A stretch of DNA of 64,000 bases from Piromyces finnis (taxonomy: Eukaryota; Neocallimastigomycota; Neocallimastigomycetes; Neocallimastigales; Neocallimastigaceae), in contig MCFH01000027.1 of NCBI GenBank assembly GCA_002104945.1, positions 356,001 to 420,000 on the forward strand, in the 5' to 3' direction. Positions within the stretch are counted from its first letter, which is position 1, and every line of letters begins with the position of its first letter. Positions 1 to 16,144 of the stretch are shown here, piece by piece. Position numbers and translations under genes: made by a program. The notes below the pieces were generated by a model. It was not told the DNA's origin and ran no database searches. It saw only the letters and a program-made list of their open reading frames with translations.

Positions 1-2727
1 CTTAGATGTTAAATATAAATTTTTGATAAATTGTAAACTCTTACCTCGGATTCCTAAACAATCTAATTTATGGAGAATATTACCGATTGGGACTGAATCG
101 TATGCTTTCCTGAGATCTAAAAAGGCCAAATATGTCTCTTTATTATCTAATTGACGTCTACGGCATATTTCTTGGATTGAAATGAAAAGACTAATACTTT
201 CTTCCTTTTTTCGAAAACCAAATTGTTCAGGTCTAATGAAATTATTCTTTAAACCATATTCTGAGATTCTAGTGGTGACAATTTTGGAAATCAACTTAAT
301 GCCATTATTGATAAGTGATATACCTCGATAGTTATCACAATCTGTCAAATCTCCCTTCTTAGGAATAGAAACAATACTGGATTCATTCCATGAGTTGGGG
401 AAATCTCCATCCCAAATACGGTTAAATAATTTAAGAATAAAATTTAAACCATGAGCATCATTATCTGAAGTAGTATTACCAGAAGAATTATTACCTGTAG
501 CATTATTAGAATCATTACTTGATGGAATTAATGCTTTGTAAAATTCAATTGGAATACCATCCGGACCTGATGCTTTATAATTTGGAGTAGAGAGGATAGC
601 TGACTTGACTTCATCAATACTAATATCTTGGTTGATATCCCACTCATCAAGCATAGGAAGTGAAAAACGTTTATTCATTGGTTCTTCATACCAATGCTCC
701 AAATCAAGACTTACACCACTTGGATCTGATGCAAGGTTTTCGAAATGATCATGCCACACATCTAGTTGTTCTTCCGTAGCAACAACTAATTCTCCATTTT
801 TATTTTTAATTGGTTGAGCAATAAAGAAAGAATCTTTTCCAATTTTTGCAGTTTTCTTGATCCATTTCCAGGCCTTCTTAGGATTATGACTCTTCATATA
901 CTCACATCCTGTTTTAATCCAATGAAGATATTCTTGCTTCCTAAATTCATTACATCTTTTGTGGATGTAATCAATGAGCTTACGGTAGATTTTAATTCTT
1001 TTAATAAATTCATCTATATCATAAATTCTTTCTTTTTTAAATCTCTTATACAACTTCATTTTGATTTTTTGAAGATTAAAAATTTGTTGTGAAATATGAA
1101 ATGAAGACTTTATAACATTATTTGCTGAGGTAATACTGAGCTCGTCTGCAATTGAAAAAGCAGTTGAAGTAAACTCTTTGGAAAGTTCATCTGTAGAAAC
1201 ATTAGGATCGTTGAATTTTGCTGAAAGTATTTGGAATTTATTATGACTGAGAATAGATTCCTTTTCCTCAATACATTTTAATCTATTCCATTTCAGAATT
1301 TTCTTAGGAACATTAAAGTCATTAGAAAAATCTTCCATAGGAATAATTTTACCATTAATAAGAAGTGGCTTATGGTCTGATACAGGATAAAAATTATTTA
1401 TAAATGATCCTGAGTGAATAAGATCTTTCATCTTCGAATTGATAAGAGCATGGTCAATGTCGGAAGATTGATCACCTCGAGTCCAAGAGATAGTAGACCC
1501 TCTAAGCGGAAGAATTTCCCAATCTCCTAATCCATTAGTTGATAACCAGTTGGATAATTTTACTTTAGACATATTAAAATCACCAACAAGAATCGATGGA
1601 TGGGATGAATGAGTTTGTAACCACAAGCGAACTTCTAACTTTGCATGATCAACATAGATGTTGTGATGACTATGAGGCATATAAACATTTCCAATCGAGC
1701 ATTTGAATCTATTCCAGAGACTAAAAGTATAAATAGAAATAATATACTTTCCAGAGAAGTTTTCAAGTGAGGCTTGACACGAATTGTGAAAACCTAAATA
1801 TAAACCTCTCATTCCTGGAACTGATTCGTCAGCTTTCTTGAAAAAGTGTCTATAGTTTCACAAAGTAACACGACAAGGATAATCTGTATTCGATCCAGAA
1901 CCATTACCAGTTTCTTGGAAACATAAAAATAATGGTTTGAAAATAGCTGTGAAATAGCTAATACTATCTCTCTTTTCGTGATTCCACCCATTGGTGTTCC
2001 AACTAAGACAAAAAGAAAAGTTATCAGGCTTGTTGGATGAGGAAGAATCGTTGCTATTATTATTATTATTAAAGTCATCGTTATTAATGGATGATGCATC
2101 AGAGGAATAAGTAGAACTATTACTAGATGGCTGTGAAGCTGAAGAACTATCAACTATTGAACTGTTATTTGAGTTGATAGAACTATTAGAATTAATTGTT
2201 GAATGTTGAGATTGAAATTGTGTTAGCTGTAGATCTGGAATATTTTCATGATGGGAAACTTGTTGAAGATCTTGTTGAAGATCTTGTTGAAGATCGGATT
2301 GTTGATGAGATTGTTGAACTGATTGTTGAAATGAATGTTGAATAGAATGTTGATGTTTATTAGAAACTAAAATTTTACGTTTGAGAGTGGAAAAAGTGTA
2401 TTTGTGATTCCTTCTACTACGAGCTGAAAAGGAAATTGAGGTAACTGAAAGTTTCTTCTTTAACATGTGTAAGATTTTAATACAATCTTTTGATGAACCA
2501 TGAACCTTGACTAAGAAAAAGTGATCATTGAAAGTCTGAAAATATTTAACACTAATAACTGAATTAAATTTATCTTCTAGAATAACCTCGAGTTTTTCCC
2601 ATAGCATATTTACTGACCATGATCGAATACCACGGATAAAGAAGGAGCGAATATCATCTAAGGGGATACCATAAGACCGGGTACCACGTCTGATATAATT
2701 CTTATCTTTAATATAAAGGACTGACAT
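1..2727 (-). pseudogene. Retrotransposon EN-RT polyprotein, interrupted by a single in-frame TGA
   Basis: The ORF starts at 2727 and reads 289 residues to a TGA at 1858-1860. The same frame then stays open for 619 codons to the window edge with no other stop, which I checked codon by codon. The N-terminal ~190 residues are not recognisable and contain a Gln-rich repeat (around 2263-2345). The endonuclease shows WNTNG, CFQETG, LVGDFN and SDHKPL, so the N, E, GDFN and SDH catalytic set is complete. The stop falls inside this domain, between QETG and GDFN. The RT shows GPDGIP, PKKGD, NYRGISL, a QFGFRKKEES box and LDLRKAYDSVP, whose Asp is catalytic. One point change (for example TGG to TGA) would explain the break. 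Readthrough is possible but unsupported. Confidence 0.85.
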
Positions 2728-3385
2728 GATAATTAATTCTAATTAAAAAAAATTGAATATAAAATAAATACTAATAAAAAATATAAATATAACGTATATG
2801 GAAAAAAATCTGTCTCTCTCTCTCTTCTTAAAAGTACTGGATAGTACAAAAATTGTTATGATGCTTTGTTTAAAGTTTCTTTTTTTTTTTTTTTTTTTTG
2901 AATTCTAGTTGTAAATTTTCTTTAAAAATTCTAGTTTTGGTTTGTTGTTAGTAAATTCGATTCGCTTTTTGACACTAAAATTGTTTGACTTTACTTTTCA
3001 TTAAATATTTAAATTGGTAAAAAATTTGAATCAAGAATGTCGACACCAGAAAGCTTGTGAATAGTATTTTTACATGATGTAGAGTGAATCAGTCTCTTAC
3101 AAGAAACAATACAACAATAGCTACATGAATATAAAAATACAATGCAAATGCTAAAGTTGACTACATTGGATTCTTACAAGAGAAGAGTAGTACTACATGA
3201 ATACATGAATAAAAGAAAAAAATACAGCAACAAAATGTATTACTCTTCTAATTAAATACTATACAAACTTACCTGAATATCAAACATTCAACTTATTCAT
3301 CAAATACTTAAATTCGATGAATAAAATGTTTTTTAATCGCTCAGTACCATGAGCTTAGTCCTAATAATTTTCCCTTAAAGACTAA

Positions 3386-3633
3386 CCAAGCATCCATTGC
3401 GCAATGCTTGGATTTAATTCTTTCTACTCTCTCAGTACCATGAGCATGAGTAGACCCCCTTGAGAAATTACATTTATTAAATAAATGAAGGCACATTCCT
3501 AAGAGGGCACCAAGCATCCATTGCGCAATACTTGGATTTAATTCTTTCTACTCTCTCAGTACCATGAGCATGAGTAGACCCCCTTGAGAAACTACATTTA
3601 TTAAATAAATGAAGGCACGTTCCCAAGAGGGCC
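3386..3633. repeat. Two tandem 124-bp units upstream of the retrotransposon ORF
   Basis: Units 3386-3509 and 3510-3633 are nearly identical, with a few substitutions. Each begins with an inverted repeat centred on TTGCGCAA, flanked by CCAAG and CTTGG arms, and contains a second small hairpin CTCAGTACCATGAG. That second hairpin also occurs at 3340-3353, which suggests a degenerate or truncated third unit. The position just 5' of the minus-strand EN-RT ORF fits promoter monomers in the 5' UTR, as known for some mammalian L1 elements. The function is inferred. Confidence 0.75.
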
Positions 3634-4494
3634 CGATGAACTGTAAAGCTGTTCATTCAAATGTCTTTGTTCCGCCTTATCGATTTGTAGCTCATCATAA
3701 GCTAAAATTCCACCAAGAAGGAACGTTAGATTTAATAGATAATATTTTAAAAACTTTAGTGTACTTTTTTTTTAATACACATTATATTTAATAATAAAAA
3801 AATAAAAAATGCATTAATAAAAAAGAACTATTATTTCGACTTGGACACCCCCTGCAACGGTGAGTCTAAATTTAATTTCAAAATTAATCCTCATGATTTA
3901 ATATTTTCTTGTCTTCTTCATATAACTTACTATAAATATAATTTTATATAATAAAGCATATGACATATTTTTTCATACCATCTTCTATAAATATAAATTT
4001 TGTTATTTAAAAATTATTATTTTAAACTATCATTCTTAATAAAAGAAAAAGAAATAATAATTAAATCAATGTCATTTTCATGCATTTAAAAATCAAAAAT
4101 TTTTACTTTGAAGAAATTAGTCAATAAAAAAGTAATAATGTCTTTAAAGTTTAAAAATCAAATAAATTAATTTTAATTCAACTCTTTAAAATTTTTTTAT
4201 TTGCTTTATTTACTAATTTCTTGCTATTTTTATTTACATTTTATTTTTTTTTTCTTACTTTTTAAATATACTTTTTTATTTTTTTATTTTTTTAAAGTAA
4301 AATAAATATTCAAATTTTTTCTCATTCTTTTTATTTATTCCTATATTTTTAAGTTTTTTTTCTATTTTATTTATATTTATTTTTTATAATTATATAATTT
4401 CTTTATGTTTTTCGTTTTATTTTTATTTATATAAAAATAGATTACGATATATAAAAAAATTTATTAATTAAGCAATATTCCTAAATTAATTAAT
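3634..4494. other. Spacer between retrotransposon and cellulase 3' end
   Basis: The first ~230 bases keep the intermediate composition of the element (short hairpin near 3635-3660). After about 3870 the sequence becomes very AT-rich with T tracts and no coding signal. I see no gene here. The 60-codon frame at 3609-3791 has no family features. Confidence 0.5.
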
Positions 4495-5964
4495 TTAGAA
4501 TGGTGGGTTGGCGTTTTCAAGACCTTGTTCAAAGTGCTTTTGGAACCATTGACCGGCTTCTGGAGCTGGCTTCATGGCAGTAGCGTGTCCACAGTAACCA
4601 TCGTAACGCTTAGCACTAGTATCAGAAGTACCATCGGATTCACCGAGTGGCTTAACCCAGTAGAAAGCATCAAGATAATCCATACCGGAAATTGGGTTGG
4701 CTTGTGGTCTGGCACCAATACCAACACCAGTTTGGTTACACCATTCACCTGGGTGGGTACGATCGGTCTTGTGACCGTTACGAGAAGTATCATCAATGAA
4801 GTAAACAGACTTGATACCAGCAGACTTGAAGTCCTTGTACATAGCTTCAATGTATCTCTTTTCATCTGGACATGGATTCCATTCAGTGTCTGGACCACGA
4901 GAAAGAGTTGGGTCTTCCCATGGAGTGTAGTTAGCAACATTGGAAGCGAAACCACGAACTTGACCTGGAGAACCAGAAGAAATAACCTTAGCGTAAACCT
5001 TACCAGCCTTTTCACGGTTATCATCCCAACCTAACCAGAAGGCGTGACCAATATCAAGGTACATAGCAACGTGCTTAAGAACACCGAGCTTCTTGATTAA
5101 GTAAGCGTGACCATCTAAGTAGTACTTTTCAGAGTCACGACAAGCTGGAGTGTTTTCAAGGTTAGTGACCATGTTAGCAAGAGAATCTGGTTCAACAATA
5201 AGAACAACTGGTTGAGAGATGTAAGTCTTTAACTTTTCTTCAATGACATCAATGTATTCAGTCTTGTAACGAGCAGCATCACTGTCATTAGCAAGAAGTT
5301 CACCATTGGAGGCAAGAGCGTGACAATCACGACCTGGTAAATCGTAAACAACGAAAACGGTTAAGACAGTCTTACCAGTTTGGTTTTGTTCAGCAAGAGC
5401 AGTCTTAAGGTTTCTTTCTAACCAATTGTTCATGTTTTCAATGGTATCTAACCAAATAGCGTTAGAGTATTCCTTCATCTTCTTAGCCTTAGCAATAAGA
5501 GAAGAGTTAGACATTTGAGCGATGGCAGCATCAACTTCAGCAGTGTAGTATGGGTTGATGAAGAACTTGTGACCCTTGAATGGGTTACCAGAGTGAGTAT
5601 ATTGGGAACCAATAACTGGGTTTTCATCATTACCAACATTTGGAGTAGAACCTTGGCTGGAATTACCGTTGATACCACACCAATCGCCGTTTTCAATACC
5701 CCAAGCACCATCACCATCAGTGTAAACAGCAGTAGAGGTAGAAGTACAGCATGGGTAACCTAATGGTTGAGACCAGCAGCTTTCAGCCTTTGGAATACCA
5801 CACCAGTCACCGTTTTCAACACCCCATTCACCATCATTATCGGTGAACCAAACTTGAGCAGAGCTGGAAGAACAGCATGGGTAACCTAATTTTTGGGACC
5901 AGCAAGCAGCAGAAGCCTTAGCGGCAAGAGCAGCAACAGCAGTTAAAGCAATAGAAGTCTTCAT
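4495..5964 (-). CDS. Secreted GH6 cellulase (cellobiohydrolase-like) with two N-terminal fungal dockerins
   Basis: This 489-residue, intronless enzyme is predicted to cleave beta-1,4-glucan with inversion from the extracellular cellulosome. Residues 1-19 are a signal peptide ending ASA. Two dockerin/CBM10-type modules follow (about 20-58 and 62-98), each with GYPCC and ENGDWCGI signatures and four Cys. A Ser/Asn/Gly linker leads to the GH6 domain (about 130-489). YDLPGRDC places Asp213 at the position of T. reesei Cel6A Asp175, and [12 protein letters not shown] places Asp260 at the general acid Asp221. I chose the Met at 5964 because the signal peptide starts there; an upstream Met at 6003 would add 13 residues in front of it. 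Codon use is far less AT-biased than in neighbours. Dockerins would anchor it to cohesin scaffoldins. Confidence 0.97.
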   Translation of the reverse strand: MKTSIALTAVAALAAKASAACWSQKLGYPCCSSSSAQVWFTDNDGEWGVENGDWCGIPKAESCWSQPLGYPCCTSTSTAVYTDGDGAWGIENGDWCGINGNSSQGSTPNVGNDENPVIGSQYTHSGNPFKGHKFFINPYYTAEVDAAIAQMSNSSLIAKAKKMKEYSNAIWLDTIENMNNWLERNLKTALAEQNQTGKTVLTVFVVYDLPGRDCHALASNGELLANDSDAARYKTEYIDVIEEKLKTYISQPVVLIVEPDSLANMVTNLENTPACRDSEKYYLDGHAYLIKKLGVLKHVAMYLDIGHAFWLGWDDNREKAGKVYAKVISSGSPGQVRGFASNVANYTPWEDPTLSRGPDTEWNPCPDEKRYIEAMYKDFKSAGIKSVYFIDDTSRNGHKTDRTHPGEWCNQTGVGIGARPQANPISGMDYLDAFYWVKPLGESDGTSDTSAKRYDGYCGHATAMKPAPEAGQWFQKHFEQGLENANPPF

Positions 5965-6003
5965 TTTAAATAATATTTTTTTAAAAAATAGTGATTCTAG
6001 CAC

Positions 6004-9000
6004 TAGAGAATTTAATTTTTATTTTTTTTTCTTCCAGAGAAAAAAACTTAGAATAATAATTAATTATTTAATTAATTTATTTTGAATTTTTATTTAAAAG
6101 AGAAAACTTCGCTCTTTTATATGAATTTTCTCATATGAACTTTAATTAATATGATTGTATTGCTAAAATTAATTAATATAAAAAAAATTATGTTATTTCT
6201 TGTTTTGTCTTTGTTTTCCTATTATTTTTTTTTTAATTTAATAATTTTAATATTAATATAATTTATTGTTATGATGAAATTATACAATTATGGATATTAA
6301 TTATTTTTTAAAATTTTCGTTATCCTTTACATAATAATATAAACAGTATTAGCAATATATTTTGAAATGAATTATTCTATATATTATTATTTTGTTTTGT
6401 TTTGTTTTGTATAAAAACTCTGAATTAAGAGTAAATATGAATAACAAAATGATGTAAATAAGTATATATTTATTAAATAAAAAACTCATAATTAATTAAA
6501 ATTTTTATAACTCTATTTCAAGGATATATTTTATATCATAAAATATACATCATCTTTTCATTAAAAATTTTTGTATTACAATTTATTAATTAAAATCATT
6601 ATATTCAAAATTAATTAAAAATAAATAAATATAAAAATGATAAACATAAAAAATTATTTAATAAGGTTTATTAATACCATTATTTTTCCATATTTAATCA
6701 TTAAGGTTATTAATAGTATTTTTTTAGGTAGTACAATTCTAGTATTTAATATAAAAAATTTTTATTTATTTTTTTTTTTATAAAATTTTAATGGTGACAT
6801 TTGACTTTTTTAGAATAAATTGGAAAATAATTATCTTTAAAAAATAAATAAGAAAGATAATTAACAAAATAATATAATTTAAAATTCAAGAATGAAAGTT
6901 AAAGAAATTCAATAATTTTCCTAAATTAAAAATGGTTAATTATAAAAGTTAATTATAATAAACATTTATAATAAAAAGTAGCTTTGAATCTAAGGAAAAG
7001 ATTTTTTTATTATTTTGAAATGAATTGTAGCGCTTACTTCAATAGCTTGTATATTAAAATTATATTAAATAGATGAATAGAATCTTTTATAAATCATTCA
7101 TAATTAAATAATAAAAAATTAATTTAATAAAGGATAAAAAAAAAAAGTTTTTTTTTTGGAAAATAATAAAAGTTAATTAAATTATATCATTCTTAAATAA
7201 TGAAATAAAGTAACATATTAATATGAATGATGATTATAATGACTAAACTGGTAGTGGTATTACCTGAAAAACAAATACTAAATATAATAATAATCTTTTA
7301 AAGAAAAATGGTATATAAATAAAGTATAAAAATTGTTGACTCTCACAACTATCTTAATAATGATAATGACATTAATATATTATCATCTGGTATATAAATA
7401 TATGAATAATTATCATACCTAGTATATAATATGAATAATATGTATTTTAAATTAAATTTATGAATTAAAAATTGGTAACAATTAAAGTAAAAAAAAAAAA
7501 AAAGTTTCTTAAAATGACTATTTTAATGCTAATGAGGCTCAGTATATAATATAGAGATAAATTACAAAATGTAATAATAATGTACCTTGATTTTTAATTT
7601 TTTAGTATACATTTCTTCTTCACCTTATTATTGGTTCAATATTGTTTTAAAGTATACTTTGAACAATATATGAACATTGAATTTTAATGGTTTATACATT
7701 AAATTAACTTTGATTATTCATTATTAATCATAAAAAAAAGTCATGACTAATGATTACATAAAATCCTTGATTTATTTATTATAGATAAGGTTTAATAATA
7801 AATAAAGTTTTAATTTAAATATTTTTTCCTATTGTTAAATTTTTTACTTTTAAATGTATCATACTTATCAAGTGACTTTATATATTGTAAATGTGTCATT
7901 AATATAATTATTAGTCATATTTACTAATACTGTTACTTCTATTAATACTAGTTTTTCTAAAGAAAAAAATTATCTATTTTTTTAATATTATATATTTTAT
8001 ATTATAAAATGTATAACATTGAACTATAACAAATATAATATTATATATTATATATTATTAATAATATTTAATAATGGCCTATCTCCTTTTTTACTTGTTA
8101 TTTTTTTTTTTTCTCTTGTAAATGTGGTAATGATTGTTTTATTATATTTTAATTAACCCCTGATAAAATATATATAATTATTATAAATATATATTTTTAT
8201 AATAAAATATTTTATATTAGAATTTTAATATTTTAATATTTTCTATATTAGAAATGCATAATAATTATGTACTGAAAAAATTAAAGTACGAATTTATATA
8301 TAATCTTGTTAAATTTTGATATTTTCCTTTATTATTACATTTTATGTTAATGTTGTTTGCTGTTATTTAATGTTAACTTTTTTTTTTTTAATATATAATT
8401 TTTAATAATATTTTTTTATTATTTGACTGATTTTTTTTCCTTCTTCCAAATCTTTTCATTAACCTTTTAGTATCATGATTAAACCTGAAATTTTCTATTT
8501 TTATAAATTATTTGTAAAATAATGTTCCAAAATAAAATGGGAAAAAGTTCTGTTTTTATAGTTTTTTTGAAATAAAGTTAGAAAAAAAAGTGAGAAAAAA
8601 AAAAAAGATTTTCCTTGATTTACCTTTATAATAAATTAAATTTTAATTAAAAATATTTTCTTTTTCTTTTTCTTTAAAGGAACTCCTTTTGAATTTCAAG
8701 GTTTTTTGTTTTATTCTATAGATCATTGGTAAATTTTAATTAATATTAAAACATAAAGTTAAAAAAAAGTCATTTGAAAATCTATTAATTATATATATTT
8801 AATATTTAAAATGTACTTTTTACTTCTTCTTTTTTCTAAAAAAAAGGGAAAAAAAAAAAAAGATAAAAAATAGTATCAAATCGTTTCAAAAGTAATTTTA
8901 ATGTTTTTTTATTTATTTTCATATCATTCCATGTTTCTTATTGGTAAAAAAAAAAAGTTAGATTTACCTTTATTTTGAAACAAATAAATCCATGAATATT

Positions 9001-10316
9001 AAAAAAAAAAATGGACAATTAATAAAAAAATTGATTAATATAGAAATTGATAATAAAAAAAAAAAAAAGTGAAGATCTTTTCATTAATTAAAAAGCATGA
9101 AACACTTTCCAAATTCTATTCATATTAAATTTTATACTTTTTATTATGACTACAAAATGGATTAGAATTTCTATATTAAAGTTTAAAATACACTTAACCT
9201 TACACAAAGTAAAAATTTGAAAAAAGAAAACTTACCTTACAAGGTTGATGATGTAATTATAATGATCATTCCTTTAAATGATAAAAAAAATATTGATACT
9301 TTGGAGGTTTTATTCAGTTTTTTTTAGTAAATAATATATATTCTACTTAACGGTATTCTATTCATTAAATGATAATATATAAACTTATTCTTTTTTTTTT
9401 TTTTTTATTTTATCGAGTTATAAACTATTTTATATAATAAAATTTTTTAATTAAAGGCTATAAATAAAGGTTAGGATTCATTATTATATTTAAATTTCTA
9501 AATTATACAAAACAATTACAAAATAAAATATTATTATTAAATTATACTATCGATATAGATAATATCACTTAAAGAATGAACAATCAAAGATTATTACTAT
9601 TTTATATACAAGTGATTAAAAGTATTTATTATTCAATAGAAAAAGATAAAAAAAAAAAAAAGAAAAAACATTAAATTCTATTAAATTCGGATTTAGTATA
9701 TCAAATTCTAATAAGATTAGATTAGCTAACAAAAAATAATGAACCGTCATATTTGATAATTTATTCTGAAATATTAAAAAAAATAAAATATATATAATTA
9801 TATATTATTGATAATTTAAAATAAACATTTAATAATTAATAGAATAATAAATATAATTTTGCAGTTTCTCTTTTTTTTTTTTTTTCTTATTCTTCTTCTT
9901 TTCAGCAGAATTTTATAGTTTAAATAAAAATTTATAAAGTACATTATGTAATCTAACCTTTTAATTTATTAAAGTTTAATATATAAAAAATACTTTTTAA
10001 TCTGAATTATTATTTAAAAATATTTTTATTTTTTAATTTGTTTAATTTGATATAAAAATATATCAAATTAACAAGAGGCAATATTAAAAATATTAATATT
10101 TAAGGTTTTTAAAAATTTTTGTTTTTTTCATGGAGAAAACTCTTACATTTGATATGATCATTAATAACATATATATTCATAATCTGACAGGCTTCTAATT
10201 GATAATAAAATAGTTTATAGAAAAGAAGGAATAAAATAAAAAATAGAATAAAAAAAAAAAAAAGAGAGAGATATAATTTTTTTTTTTTTTTTTTTGATTT
10301 TTGATTAGAAAGAAAA
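6004..10316. other. 4.3-kb AT-rich gene-poor interval
   Basis: I see no coding frame, tRNA or structured RNA here. The interval consists of A and T tracts, short (TTTTG)n near 6391-6412 and many poly-A or poly-T runs of 10-18. The left end is the cellulase promoter and the right end (an AG-rich stretch and a T tract at 10260-10300) is the 5' flank of the next gene. Confidence 0.5.
6115..6121 (-). promoter_or_regulatory. Likely TATA box of the GH6 cellulase gene
   Basis: On the minus strand, TATAAAAGAGCG stands out in an otherwise featureless AT flank, about 150 bases upstream of the chosen ATG at 5964. A CATATGA/TTCATAT direct-repeat-like pair overlaps it. In such AT-rich DNA TATA matches are frequent, so this rests on the adjoining GAGCG and on position. 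Confidence 0.4.
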
Positions 10317-14009
<3,693 letters not shown>

Positions 14010-14763
14010 TGATAATAAAAAAACAACCATATATATAAAACTAAATATATAGATAACAAATATAATAAATAATATATATAAATAAGAATTAAATCACTAC
14101 GCCATTATACATAAACTATAGTTAATATAGTAATATATATTTAAAAAAAATATATATATATAAAAAGATATAGATGTAATATCTTTTTTATATATTTTTC
14201 AATAATATATGTAATAATAAATTCTATCAGTTATTTTTTTTTCTATTATTTTATTTTTATTTATTATTAGATGACAATTAAAAATAATTATTTAAAGAAA
14301 ATATATAATATTTATAAAAAAAATAATAAATATTATCATACAAACAAATAGGACGAAAAAAAAAAAAAGTCTTTTTTATTAATAATATATATCAAAAACG
14401 ATCTTTTAATATATAGAAGTTTAGAAATTGAAAATAAAGTAATTTATTCATTAATAATAAAGCATTTAATGTTATTTAAAAGAAAGGATTAGTAATTAAA
14501 AATACTAAAGGTTTAACACATATTTAAATGTATTTTTTTTAAAAAAAATTTAATTTATAATTTTTATTTATTTTAAACTTTAAAATTAAATTTTTTTTTT
14601 TTTTTTTGTATATTTTTTATTAAATTAATTTTTGGGTACTTAAAAAAGAAGAGAATTTTATGTAATATAAGATAGTCAAAAAAAAAAAAATATATATATA
14701 TAAGTATATAAATATAGTCTATTTTTTAATAATAATAATAAAATAAAAAAATAAGACAAAGCA

Positions 14764-14827
<64 letters not shown>

Positions 14828-14846
14828 AATCAATAATAAAAAAAAA
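14010..14846. repeat. Intergenic spacer ending in a (CAA)n run at about 14765-14826
   Basis: AT-rich spacer between two plus-strand genes. Its right end holds about 20 CAA units, about 20 bases before the esterase ATG, so the run is likely in the 5' UTR. An unstructured CAA leader is compatible with efficient scanning, but that role is inferred. Confidence 0.7.
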
Positions 14847-15554
14847 ATGTTCAAAAAAATTTGTATTAAAGACTTAAACGTTACTCTATATTTTAATATG
14901 GATGAAAAAAATGAAACGGACTTTTCTCAACAACGGTCAGTTCCTATTATTATTTATAATTCATATAATAGTGATGCTAAGGAACTTTGGGATGAATGTT
15001 TAAAAATGAATTGTTCAGAATTTGTATTAGTAGTGGTTGAAGTTGTTCATTGGAATGATAGTATGACACCTTTCCCATCCGAACCAATATTTAATAAGTC
15101 TACAGAAGGTTATGGAGGAATGGCAGACGATTATATAAATTTTATTTTAGAAGACCTTATTCCTACCGTGGAACAATTCTTTAAACCAGAATATTATGCT
15201 ATTACCGGTTACTCCTTATCTGGTCTATTTTCAGTATATTGTATGTATAAAACCGACAAATTTTCTCGAGTTCTTTCAGGTTCTGGTTCTTTTTGGTATC
15301 CAGGTTTTATGGATTATATTGCAAATACTCCATTAAAAGTAAATATTGATACCACAAAGGTTTACCTTTCTTTAGGTAATAAAGAAAAGAAAACAGGAAA
15401 TAAAGTGTTAAAAACCATAGAAACTGAAACATTAAAATATAGAGATTATTTATCAGAACAAAAAGTTAATTTTAAATTTGAATTTAATCAAGGGGGTCAT
15501 TTTAATGATGTTATTAGTAGAATTGCCAAAGGTATTAAATGGCTTTTAGAATAA
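14847..15554 (+). CDS. Alpha/beta-hydrolase-fold esterase (esterase-D-like family)
   Basis: Single exon, 235 residues, close to the size of compact bacterial family members. The nucleophile elbow GYSLSG places Ser123, the C-terminal GGHF places His218, and SGSFWYPGF and YLSLGNKEKKTGNK resemble blocks seen in bacterial putative esterases. No signal peptide is visible, so it is probably cytosolic. The substrate cannot be told from sequence; a carboxyl ester is expected. The absence of introns in an intron-rich neighbourhood and the resemblance to bacterial proteins suggest horizontal acquisition, though codon use is similar to neighbours. Serine hydrolase is sure; the exact family is less so. 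Confidence 0.88.
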   Translation: MFKKICIKDLNVTLYFNMDEKNETDFSQQRSVPIIIYNSYNSDAKELWDECLKMNCSEFVLVVVEVVHWNDSMTPFPSEPIFNKSTEGYGGMADDYINFILEDLIPTVEQFFKPEYYAITGYSLSGLFSVYCMYKTDKFSRVLSGSGSFWYPGFMDYIANTPLKVNIDTTKVYLSLGNKEKKTGNKVLKTIETETLKYRDYLSEQKVNFKFEFNQGGHFNDVISRIAKGIKWLLE

Positions 15555-16106
15555 GCTCATGCAATAATAAATTAATTTCAAATTAAAAAAAAAAAAGAAA
15601 TCTATGACACTATCATCTATTAATTTAATAAAAAGTTATATAAATAAATTTATTAAAAAACTATTAAAAAACTTCATTAGTTTATAGGAAATCTTTATGA
15701 AATTCACTTTTTTCAATCTGTAGCTAAAATTTGATAAAAATAATAAAATACACACGAATATTCATATTTATTCTTTGATAACATTACAATATTAGTAATA
15801 TAAATAAATAATAACAACAATAATAATAAAAACAAAATTTAATTTTTAAATTATGTTTTCATTCATTTTACTTTACTTTATTTGTTCGTATTTAAATTGA
15901 ATTTTTTTATTTTTTATTTTTATTTTATTTTATTTTTTTTTATGAATATTGTTGTTAATCTAGTTAAAATCATCTATTTAACCTAATATTATCATCTCTA
16001 AATTATAAAAAAAAAAAAAAATTTTTTTTTCATAGAATAAAAAACTGAAATTATTTATAAACTAAATAATTATTGTAATTAACAATTAGTTATTTTATTT
16101 TCTAAA

Positions 16107-16144
<38 letters not shown>

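Larger units (their letters stand above)
1..3633 (-). mobile_element. Non-LTR (LINE-type) retrotransposon, 5' part, cut by the window edge
   Basis: A minus-strand element with one long reading frame (1-2727) encoding an apurinic-like endonuclease followed by reverse transcriptase, preceded by at least two 124-bp tandem units (3386-3633) that I take as its 5' UTR. The 3' part of the RT, including the expected YADD box, lies left of base 1. Base composition from 1 to about 3730 is clearly richer in G+C than the flanking DNA. The true 5' end and any target-site duplication cannot be placed from this window. An L1/Tad-like clade is possible, but I cannot assign one. Confidence 0.85.

Noticed and set aside
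1830-1870. A short intron that would remove the in-frame TGA of the retrotransposon
   Set aside because: The GT..AG pairs around the stop are only about 20-35 nt apart and removal would delete endonuclease residues or shift the frame.
3634-3660. Sequence CCGATGAA plus hairpin that recalls a hammerhead ribozyme
   Set aside because: The core should read CUGAUGA with a downstream GAAA; U4 is replaced and the second core half is missing.
4525-5034. Plus-strand 169-codon frame opposite the GH6 cellulase
   Set aside because: Shadow of the strongly codon-biased cellulase on the other strand; no protein features.
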